DNA of 64,000 bases from F1-80-MAGs062 sp046345315. Lineage in GTDB: Bacteria > Planctomycetota > Planctomycetia > Planctomycetales > Planctomycetaceae. Position numbers and translations under genes: made by a program. The stretch is from contig JBKDKA010000108.1 of NCBI GenBank assembly GCA_046345315.1, positions 5,300-69,299 on the forward strand, given 5' to 3'. This document shows, one piece after another, positions 9,174-16,181 of the stretch. The notes below the pieces were generated by a model. The model ran no database searches. It was given only the letters and a program-made list of their open reading frames with translations, and was not told the DNA's origin. The first letter of the stretch is position 1. Each line of letters starts with the position of its first letter.

Positions 9174-10666
9174 CGCTTTTCGGAAAGGGGACTTAGTTCG
9201 ACCGTGACTGCTCCCTGATTGTTTTCTCGTTCGGCAGCCGACTCATTTAACTGCAGCCAGAGCTCCGCATCAAACGGTATATAAACCTCCGTTCCGGAAC
9301 CGATCGGAATTCGCCGCGAGGCGCTGGAGCCGTCCTCGGCCACGAGAATGCCGACCAGTTCGCCAAGCGGACGACCACGATGGTATCGCAGTGTGATGCC
9401 CTGCGGTTCACTGATCCATGGTCGGGACGTTTTTCCGATCTGAAACTGTCCGCTGCTGGTGAGCGAGATCTTCTGATCACTCTTTAACCGGAGACCGCTG
9501 AACTGCCACCCACGGTCTGCATGAACCATCAGTGAACGCCCCTCACCGACTTCAGTGTCAATCGTCTTCGAAGGCGCAGCGTTACCTCGGCGCAGATTCT
9601 CCACAGGGCGATCAGGAAACGATCGTTCGATGTCGAATCCTTCAATGAGCGAATCCTGAGTCAGCAGCCAGTCAATCGCCAGTGTATGCCAGACAGAATC
9701 CGGGATCTTCTTCAGCTCTGCCGTGAACTGCTGCCCGGATCTCAGCGACCGAAGTGGCTGAAAGATCTTCCGATAATCCGGATGGTGATTGATCAGCCAG
9801 ACAAGTGCCCAGGCATGAGCATACTGCCGGTCTTCGATCAGTCGATTGCCGGGAGGATTCAGTACCGTGCTCAATGGCGTGAAGCCGGCATCCAGTCCTT
9901 CGCTGGATGGCGTACCATCGAACGAACGACGGATTTCAGAAATGCGTCCCCAGCCCGGGAAGCGTTCGACTTTCGAAGGCAGTATGCCGAAGAGCGGTAC
10001 GGTCTGCGACGGTTCAGGCTCTGATGGTTCCGGCAGCTGATGAGTTGCGTAGTACTCGGCGATTCCTTCCGTATACCAGAGCGCCGGAATATCCGTCATT
10101 CCGTACTCACAGTTCATAAAACAGTGAGTGAACTCGTGCAGCAGAAGATGACGGCGGTAATAATCCGTTTCCTGATTCATGAGCCAGAATCGATACCCGA
10201 GATGTCGGCCATGTCGGATCGGGAATTCCTCGGGCGGCAGCAGACCAGCCTCGGCAAAACGCTCCTTCGCGTTGATGAGAAATCCCGTCACCTGAAATTC
10301 GGAACCGTCTTCGGCCGGCATCAACGGGCCGAGCTGGCGTTCCAGTGTTTCAAAAAGCTGATCGGCGAGTTCTGCAAGCCCCTGGCACTGTTCTTCGGGA
10401 ACGTCTGTGTGAAGCACGAGTCGCTGTGAGGTGATCGTTCGGATCCCGAGCTGTCGAAGTTTCTGCGGATCGGGGCGCAGGTCTTTTCGAGGCAGTCGAA
10501 ACCGATTCTCGGCAGCAACAGCTCGAACGCCTTCGTGCGACAGGAACCCGAACGGAAGATCAGCCGATCTCGCGATCGCTGCGAAGATAACGATCTTCAG
10601 GATCAGAGATCTCGAGGCAGAGTCATACCAGGTTCGGTTGCGGACTCGTTGATCACCAGTTCGCAT
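9170..10666 (-). CDS. DUF1570-like zinc metallopeptidase with C-terminal PA-IL/LecA-like domain
   Basis: A hydrophobic segment near residues 20-34 suggests export. The centre carries the gluzincin signature HEFTH (177-181) followed by WYTEGIAEYYA, whose glutamate (200 or 204) would be the third zinc ligand. The last 100 residues (about 395-495) resemble a PA-IL (LecA)-like sugar-binding sandwich: GWQFSGLRLKSDQKISLTSS, PLGELVGILV and ELWLQLNES. A secreted peptidase targeted to glycosylated material is plausible. It is the first gene of a two-gene operon with the SGNH esterase (4-base overlap), which suggests joint action on glycoprotein or polysaccharide. Peptidase activity is inferred from the motif. 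Confidence 0.72.
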   Translation of the reverse strand: MRTGDQRVRNRTWYDSASRSLILKIVIFAAIARSADLPFGFLSHEGVRAVAAENRFRLPRKDLRPDPQKLRQLGIRTITSQRLVLHTDVPEEQCQGLAELADQLFETLERQLGPLMPAEDGSEFQVTGFLINAKERFAEAGLLPPEEFPIRHGRHLGYRFWLMNQETDYYRRHLLLHEFTHCFMNCEYGMTDIPALWYTEGIAEYYATHQLPEPSEPEPSQTVPLFGILPSKVERFPGWGRISEIRRSFDGTPSSEGLDAGFTPLSTVLNPPGNRLIEDRQYAHAWALVWLINHHPDYRKIFQPLRSLRSGQQFTAELKKIPDSVWHTLAIDWLLTQDSLIEGFDIERSFPDRPVENLRRGNAAPSKTIDTEVGEGRSLMVHADRGWQFSGLRLKSDQKISLTSSGQFQIGKTSRPWISEPQGITLRYHRGRPLGELVGILVAEDGSSASRRIPIGSGTEVYIPFDAELWLQLNESAAERENNQGAVTVELSPLSEKR

Positions 10667-10730
10667 GCCGGAAACAGTCCTGAGGAAACAGGCAACCGAA
10701 GAACGACACCACCAAAGAGTGCAGATCGCA

Positions 10731-10819
10731 TTTCAATTCCAGAACAGGCACCCTTGCAATTGCAGTGCCTGCTGGAAAACTCCTGCCCGACGGGAGCCAG
10801 TCCCGGTGTTGAAATCACC
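10731..10819. repeat. Dispersed palindromic repeat family B, copy B2
   Basis: The unit runs from TTCAATTCCAGAACAGGCAC to CGGGAGCCAGTCCCGGTGTT plus GAAATCACC, with TTGCAATTGCAG in the spacer. It fills most of the gap between the end of the small protein gene at 10826 and the start of the DUF1570-like gene at 10666. Confidence 0.8.
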
Positions 10820-10825
10820 TGCGCG

Positions 10826-11116
10826 CTACTGTACTTCTTTTGCGACCTTTACGATCTGCAGCAGTGAAATGGCTTTCTCGAGACCTCCGACGGAATTTGC
10901 AAATGCCACAGCCTTGCGAATATCCGTCAATGAAACCTGACCGGGAGCAACCTCTTCGGAAGATTTTGTTCTGCCGGCACGCGCAGGAGGTGCTTCGTCA
11001 CCGGGAACCGAGTCCGACTCCGTGGTGACAGTCTCCGGCTGTTCGCTGATCGGTTCAGCTGACGCAGCGGCTCCCTCGTCGGCCGACCTGCGTGTGTTCG
11101 AGTTCTTTCTGACCAT
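10826..11116 (-). CDS. Small charged protein of unknown function
   Basis: About 96 residues from ATG at 11116. The first two thirds are polar and probably disordered (Ser, Glu, Pro, Ala rich). The last 35 residues form a conserved-looking amphipathic helix, LTDIRKAVAFANSVGGLEK followed by AISLLQIVKVAKEVQ. The frame is open to an ATG at 11188, but that extension would translate a terminator-like hairpin at 11155-11180, so the shorter start is preferred. An AGG about eight bases before 11116 is a modest ribosome site. The C-terminal helix recalls small planctomycete proteins of unknown role; no function is proposed. Confidence 0.55.
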   Translation of the reverse strand: MVRKNSNTRRSADEGAAASAEPISEQPETVTTESDSVPGDEAPPARAGRTKSSEEVAPGQVSLTDIRKAVAFANSVGGLEKAISLLQIVKVAKEVQ

Positions 11117-11154
11117 CTTTGACCTGTGCATTTCTGAACCGCATTGAAAACAAC

Positions 11155-11180
11155 GCCTGCACTTCCAATGAGGTGCAGGC
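11155..11180 (-). terminator. Hairpin terminator after the transglutaminase-like gene
   Basis: Inverted arms GCCTGCACCT and AGTGCAGGC (one mismatch) fold over a short loop. On the minus strand they are followed by GTTGTTTTC. It lies 36 bases after the stop of the 11216-12694 gene. Confidence 0.55.
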
Positions 11181-11215
11181 TGATTCAAGGCAGTCTAACG
11201 AAACGCAGAGAAAAA

Positions 11216-12694
11216 TCACTCACTCGATTCAGCGCACTCAGAAGACTCTTCGTCGCAGGATTCTTCCTCAGCAGCCGCTTCTTCCGTGTCTTCTGCCGAG
11301 TCGTCTTCAGAACATTCTTCGGAGCATTCTTCAGTGCAGGACGATGCCGATTCGACCGTGTCACTGGATGAGTCTTCAGACGACTCCGTGCTGCTGTCAT
11401 CGCCGGATTCTGATTCGGTCATCGTTTCTGCAGCACCCTCTGATTCTGCAGATTCCGTGTCGCCGGATTCCGCAGTAGCGTCTTCCTCTGAAGCTGCAGT
11501 GAAGTCGTAGCTGACAAATGTCTCTTTTGACTGGAACGGAATCGGCATCACACCCTGTCTGCGAATCTGCGCGACATCGATCACCTGGAAATTCGGATCT
11601 GGTTCTGTCAGTGTCTTCTGCTTCTCCTGACCTGCCATCCACGCCGCTGTTCCCTTTTCCAGTGCGGCAACAAAACTGAGAAAGGAATCTTCGTTGCGAA
11701 GTTCCTCAGGAACCGCTGTGTTGAACACGTCTGCGACTTCAATCTGGTCAGCCGGAACCTCAGCTCCCAGCAGAGTCGTCTCAACGCCGAGCTGACCTTC
11801 CCCGCCGGGAGTCAGATAGAATCCGGCGTAGCAGTGACTTTCAGTCACGACGAGAAAACCGTTGATTCCAATTTTCCGGAGCATGGACACCCAGAGCACG
11901 GACCCGTCCACACAGTTGGCCTGAGAATTGTTGACCGAGTCTTCAATCAGTCGAACGTGCTGGCAGGCGACAGACTCGGAACTGATCGCTGTGGTCGTGA
12001 TGCTGCTGTAGCGAATGTCGCGTGCTACAAGCAGATCCCAGATCGCATAAGCCTGGCGGATCACCTGATCCGGATCGCGAGACTGATAGCCATCAAAAGA
12101 TTTGACGATTCCCCGGTCCAGAGCCTCACGCAGCAGTTTGTCAACAAACGGATGCTGCTCATTGATGTAGGCCGCAAACGTAAAGCTGGCATCGATCATT
12201 CCGTCGCCGTTCCTGAATCCGAACGGGCAGTCATTGATGGACCGCATCGTGCAGGTCACTGTCTGTTCTTCTTCGGGGCCTTCCCCGAGTTGAACGCGGA
12301 AGGTGATGCTGACTGGAGCAGCCTGACTGCATTGTGCCAGTTTCTCATATCGAAAACGGATCTTTGGTGTGATGCGGTACGTTGTTTCGGATTCGGTGAG
12401 TGTTCCGGAATAGACACTCGGTTCAAAGTACTCCGGGCACTCAATGGTGACTCGCACCGGCACGTCGGCTTCATCCGCAGTCACTTCCACACCAAGCAGA
12501 CCGGCCGGATCACCAAGGCGCGATGCATCCTTTTCTGTGTCACTGCTGCGCATACCGGCCGTCGCAATCAGGTATGACGGAAACAGCTGACGGTCGAAAC
12601 CCGCGATCGGCGTAAAGTCCGCACGGAGCTCAGAAGAAGACATAACGACCATACCGGCCAGCAGTCCGAAGACCAGACCTGTTTGACGCACCAT
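11216..12694 (-). CDS. Secreted transglutaminase-like protein with acidic Ser/Glu/Cys tail
   Basis: The 492-residue protein begins with a signal peptide (about 1-25, ending SELRA). A beta-rich N-terminal half precedes a transglutaminase-like core: NCVDGSVLWVSMLRKIGI with a candidate nucleophile Cys 261, and TESHCYAGFYLTP with a candidate His 287. The third catalytic residue is not clear. From about residue 400 the protein is almost entirely Ser, Glu, Asp and Ala with spaced cysteines (CTEECSEECSEDD, CDEESSECAE). Such a tail could bind cations or form disulfide cross-links. It is a single-gene unit bounded by a terminator hairpin. A peptidase or cross-linking role is inferred only from the fold. 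Confidence 0.68.
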   Translation of the reverse strand: MVRQTGLVFGLLAGMVVMSSSELRADFTPIAGFDRQLFPSYLIATAGMRSSDTEKDASRLGDPAGLLGVEVTADEADVPVRVTIECPEYFEPSVYSGTLTESETTYRITPKIRFRYEKLAQCSQAAPVSITFRVQLGEGPEEEQTVTCTMRSINDCPFGFRNGDGMIDASFTFAAYINEQHPFVDKLLREALDRGIVKSFDGYQSRDPDQVIRQAYAIWDLLVARDIRYSSITTTAISSESVACQHVRLIEDSVNNSQANCVDGSVLWVSMLRKIGINGFLVVTESHCYAGFYLTPGGEGQLGVETTLLGAEVPADQIEVADVFNTAVPEELRNEDSFLSFVAALEKGTAAWMAGQEKQKTLTEPDPNFQVIDVAQIRRQGVMPIPFQSKETFVSYDFTAASEEDATAESGDTESAESEGAAETMTESESGDDSSTESSEDSSSDTVESASSCTEECSEECSEDDSAEDTEEAAAEEESCDEESSECAESSE

Positions 12695-12949
12695 AGGAAA
12701 GCTCCCGCGTTCAGTGACATGCAGTTGAGCCGCTCACGTCAGGTGAAGCGACGACATCGGGCCATGGCATCAGAACATTGTCGTTTTGCCAAGATGCCAC
12801 ATCAGCAGGGTTCGCGATTTCAGGAGAATCAACACGCCAGGGCCGAGCGAATCCGAAGAATCAGGAAAGCTTAAAGCGATATGTTTGGCATCTGAGGAGT
12901 TACCCGGTGAACAGAAGCCGTCCCTGGGATGGGATGACCAGATCGAAAT

Positions 12950-13037
12950 TCAAAGCCGGGACTGGCACTCCTGCAGTTGCAGAATCTGCAGGCGAACACA
13001 GCTTCCGTCGGGAGCAAACCCTGGTCTTGAAACCACC
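12950..13037. repeat. Dispersed palindromic repeat family B, copy B3
   Basis: Left end TCAAAGCCGGGACTGGCAC, spacer CTGCAGTTGCAGAATCTGCA, right end TCTTGAAACCACC. It lies in the 587-base non-coding gap 12695-13281 and is followed 40 bases later by a family A copy. I see no gene in this gap; long plus-strand frames here are antisense to the cyclase gene. Confidence 0.8.
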
Positions 13038-13076
13038 TGTAGTGCCTTATCGACACAAAGAGCAGGGTTATCTTGT

Positions 13077-13140
13077 AATTCCCGCGCAGGCGGGAATCCA
13101 GATTGCGACACTGGATTCCCGCCTGCGCGGGAATGACGAA
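13077..13140. repeat. Dispersed palindromic repeat family A, copy A2
   Basis: This is a nearly perfect inverted pair: ATTCCCGCGCAGGCGGGAAT then ATTCCCGCCTGCGCGGGAAT, around a GATTGCGACACTGG centre. Each arm is itself a small palindrome, so the transcript could form two hairpins or one long cruciform. It is the best conserved copy with 16031-16095. Confidence 0.85.
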
Positions 13141-13281
13141 ACCCCAGAATCAAGGTTTGACGAAGCAGTAGCCATCGATCCGGGATATCTGACAGAGTCC
13201 GGCCTTCGTGTCCTTTGCAGGCTTCTTTGCGATCTGATGTTGAAGCCTGATCACGACGGTGTCAGATCGAATTGCGATCTG

Positions 13282-14229
13282 TCAGTTCTCGTCCAGGTGA
13301 GTCAGCCATTGCACCTGGTTTCTTCCGGACTTCTTTGCAGCGTAGAGCAATCGGTCGGCTTCCGCGAGAAGGCTGACAGCATCACAGGTCTGCTCACAGC
13401 ACGGAAGACCGGAAGCATCTGCATTCGGATCGTGACAGATGACACCCACGCTGACAGTGATCGGAATGACCTGATCTTCAAAGAGTACCGGCTCTGCCGC
13501 GATTCGCTCGCGAATCCGCTCCGCAGTCTGTATAGCTTCTGCCAGACCTGTGCGACCGAGAACGACAGCAAACTCCTCGCCGCCGTAACGAGCCAGAGAA
13601 TCACCGCTTCTCAGGAGACTGCGCGTTCGTCGCGCAAACTCCACAAGCACCGCATCACCGGCAAGGTGTCCGTGTTGATCATTGATCGATTTGAATCGAT
13701 CGAGGTCCATCATCAGAAGACTCAATGGCGTGTCTGTCTGACGCGACTGCTGAAGGTCACGTTCAAGTGTTTCCATCAGGTATCGACGGTTGAAGGCGGA
13801 TGTCAGGCCATCGGTGGTCATGATCCGGAAGATGACCTCGTGATACTGCGCTTCCAGTCGGTCGGAGCTCAGGAACTTGAAGATCTGATTTCCGAAACGG
13901 ATTCGATCACCGGCCTTCAATTCGTGAGTTCCGTTGATCCGGACTTCGTTGACGTAGGTTCCGTTGGTGCTTCCAGGATCAGACACCAGATAGCTGCCAT
14001 TCAGACACTCGATCAGGGCATGACGCCGGGATACGGAATCATCAGGAAGGATGAGAGTACACTGGTGATCACGCCCGACTAACGTGGATTGTTCACCAAG
14101 CTCGACTGGCGGTTCCGGACCATCGACGGGATAGATTCGAACGAGCACTGCCGGTCCGTCAGAGACCGGGTGCGCGACGCCGCAGGACGCGGAACAACGT
14201 GTCGATGAAGCGGAATTCACTGACTGCAC
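13282..14229 (-). CDS. FHA-domain diguanylate cyclase (GGDEF)
   Basis: This 315-residue protein has an FHA domain (about residues 28-120) with intact phosphothreonine-binding features: VSRRHA (68-70) and GSTNGTYVN (86-94). A GGDEF domain follows (about 130-310) with LMMDLDRFKSIND and the active-site loop GGEEF (216-220). The inhibitory I-site RSGD (207-210) lies five residues before it. The enzyme should make cyclic di-GMP from two GTP and be subject to product inhibition. The start is GTG at 14229 and its ribosome site is weak. The upstream gene, 66 bases away on the same strand, is a Ser/Thr kinase that could supply the phosphothreonine signal. Confidence 0.9.
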   Translation of the reverse strand: MQSVNSASSTRCSASCGVAHPVSDGPAVLVRIYPVDGPEPPVELGEQSTLVGRDHQCTLILPDDSVSRRHALIECLNGSYLVSDPGSTNGTYVNEVRINGTHELKAGDRIRFGNQIFKFLSSDRLEAQYHEVIFRIMTTDGLTSAFNRRYLMETLERDLQQSRQTDTPLSLLMMDLDRFKSINDQHGHLAGDAVLVEFARRTRSLLRSGDSLARYGGEEFAVVLGRTGLAEAIQTAERIRERIAAEPVLFEDQVIPITVSVGVICHDPNADASGLPCCEQTCDAVSLLAEADRLLYAAKKSGRNQVQWLTHLDEN

Positions 14230-14295
14230 TGATGTTTTCCGTTGCGAAAAAAACGTTTGACAATTGTTCTGCGGAGAGATGCTCCGAGCGAGATT

Positions 14296-15789
14296 TCAGG
14301 GGCTCCCCATTCGCCGAGACGAACGTATGCGGTCCGAGAAACTCGGGGGCGAAGCATTGCGTACCTCTCCGGTGTCCTGAGTCACTCGAATTGGCTGAAT
14401 CTTTCTCTGTGGCTCATGTACTGCAGTCTCAGTCGCGTCTGACTGATGCCCTGACTGGTTCGTCGAATCGGCAACGTTTTCGTCTGACGGAGCAGACGGA
14501 GTGATTCTGACGGAGTCATCCGTCGTTGTGAGAACCGATCCCGACATGGGCGATGCCGAAGACGCTTCTGGGGGTTTCGCAGCGGCAGCCAATGAAGACG
14601 GATCTGCTGCTGGGATTTCCGAGGCAGATGCGTGGGAGTTGTCGGAAACGACGATGTTTCTTCGCGAGTTCGCGGCAGTGATGAGCAGAAGCACCGCAAG
14701 AGCACAGCTCAGACTTCGTAACCAGACCGATCGGCGTCCTGAACTCCGCGCGATCACCGAAGTGGATTTCTCTGGACTTGCATCGGCATCGTAACGAGCG
14801 TTGGCCGGCAGAAGCTTCGTTAACTCCTGCTCCACCTCCAACGCGGACTGGTATCGTTCGTCAGGCGACTTCGCAACCATTCTGTTCAGGACCGCGAGCA
14901 GCCCTGCGGAAACTTCCTCAGGCGGATTCTGAAGCCATGTCGGTTTGTCGAAAAGGTGTCCCTTCAGTCGAGCTGCGGGACTTGCATAACGATCACCGGA
15001 GAACGGTACATCACCGCTCAGAAGTGTCAGGAATGTACAGCCCAGACTATACAGGTCTGCTCGATGGTCCACCGTGCTGGCATCGTGAGCCTGTTCAGGT
15101 GCGAGGTAATCCCATGTTCCCAGTGTGTCTCCGAATTCCGTTCTGCGGCTGCTCTGACTTTCAGATCGCACCAGGCCGAAGTCCAGGATCCTCACAACAC
15201 CATCGCGGCCGAGCATCAGATTCGACGGTTTGATGTCTCGATGAATGAAGCCACGTGAATGGGAATAGGCTAGTCCCGCGGCAGTCTGGCGGATCAGTTG
15301 ACACGCTTCATCGACAGGCAGCGGACCTCGACGGGTAGTCAGTTCCGCCAAAGTCACTCCATCGACAAGTTCCGTTACGAGGAAGCTCAGACCGTCATGG
15401 CATCCAGCATCCACTGCATTCACAATCTGTGGATGCTGCAGACTTCCAAGAGCCTTCATTTCCTGTTCGAAACGATACTGTGCCTCCGAGGAATCGGCGA
15501 TCTCAGACGCGACAAACTTGATTGCAAACAGACGATCCAGATGTCGATGTCGGGCCGCGAAAACGGTTCCCATACCGCCTCGACCGATTCTGTGCCCCAA
15601 ATCGTAATGCCCGAATGAAAACCCCGTCAGATCTTCATGAACAAGGTCATCTTTTCGAAGCGTTCTGCCCGAGAGTGCTGTGTCGGCCGATGAGCCATGA
15701 GCGTCTGCCGCACCATCGGCGCGCCGAGATGCTGCTCGCAGTGCGCGAGTGGATCCGATGTTGTCAGCAGGCTGGCCGGAGAATGACAT
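14296..15789 (-). CDS. Serine/threonine protein kinase, single-span membrane form
   Basis: The 497-residue kinase has a polar N-terminal lead of about 60 residues. The catalytic domain carries IGRGGMGTVF (69-74 loop), lysine 91, FIHRDIKPSN (183-190), ILDFG (203-205), DYLAPEQ and DHRADLYSLG. A hydrophobic span (SLSCALAVLLLITAA) near residues 365-380 leads into a Ser/Pro/Ala-rich extracytoplasmic tail of about 110 residues without a recognised sensor fold. It is a Hanks-type signalling kinase. It lies 66 bases upstream of the FHA-GGDEF gene and is probably co-transcribed with it. Confidence 0.9.
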   Translation of the reverse strand: MSFSGQPADNIGSTRALRAASRRADGAADAHGSSADTALSGRTLRKDDLVHEDLTGFSFGHYDLGHRIGRGGMGTVFAARHRHLDRLFAIKFVASEIADSSEAQYRFEQEMKALGSLQHPQIVNAVDAGCHDGLSFLVTELVDGVTLAELTTRRGPLPVDEACQLIRQTAAGLAYSHSRGFIHRDIKPSNLMLGRDGVVRILDFGLVRSESQSSRRTEFGDTLGTWDYLAPEQAHDASTVDHRADLYSLGCTFLTLLSGDVPFSGDRYASPAARLKGHLFDKPTWLQNPPEEVSAGLLAVLNRMVAKSPDERYQSALEVEQELTKLLPANARYDADASPEKSTSVIARSSGRRSVWLRSLSCALAVLLLITAANSRRNIVVSDNSHASASEIPAADPSSLAAAAKPPEASSASPMSGSVLTTTDDSVRITPSAPSDENVADSTNQSGHQSDATETAVHEPQRKIQPIRVTQDTGEVRNASPPSFSDRIRSSRRMGSP

Positions 15790-16181
15790 GACGTTGCCGT
15801 AGAGAAATTCAGAGAAGAAATCATCTTCGGATCGGCATGGTCATGGGGAGCTGACCGTACTCGCATCGCCGGAAACGTAGGTCAGAATTCTTCCCGGCGG
15901 GAACATTCGCTGGCACCACGATGACGTCCAGCGGCTTTCTGCATGCAACGTGTATCGGATCTGACGTATGTAGGGACTCCGGGGAGCAAACGACTCGTGC
16001 TCTATCAGAGCTCAAAGCAGGCGTCTTGTGTCATTCCATCGCAGGCGGGAATCCACGATGGGGCACTGGATTCCCGCCTGCGCGGGAATGACGAACCCAA
16101 AATCGAGGTGTGACAAAGCACTCGTCGGTCTCTTCACGGGCAGGCCAATGTGGGGGAAGCCCTCCATGCTGCCGCGCCAGC
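15790..16181. other. Intergenic gap with a family A repeat only
   Basis: This 392-base gap separates the start of the kinase gene from the stop of the helicase gene. It contains repeat copy A3 at 16031-16095. I see no convincing small gene, RNA or promoter beyond what the kinase must use near 15800-15860. Confidence 0.5.
16031..16095. repeat. Dispersed palindromic repeat family A, copy A3
   Basis: The arms are TCATTCCATCGCAGGCGGGA and TTCCCGCCTGCGCGGGAATG, separated by a centre containing GGGGCACTGG. The right arm is identical to that of copy A2. It lies 86 bases after the end (3' side) of the helicase gene. Confidence 0.85.

Noticed and set aside
12778..14082. 434-codon plus-strand frame
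   Set aside because: Runs antisense through the FHA-GGDEF gene and through repeats B3 and A2; composition is unlike real neighbours.
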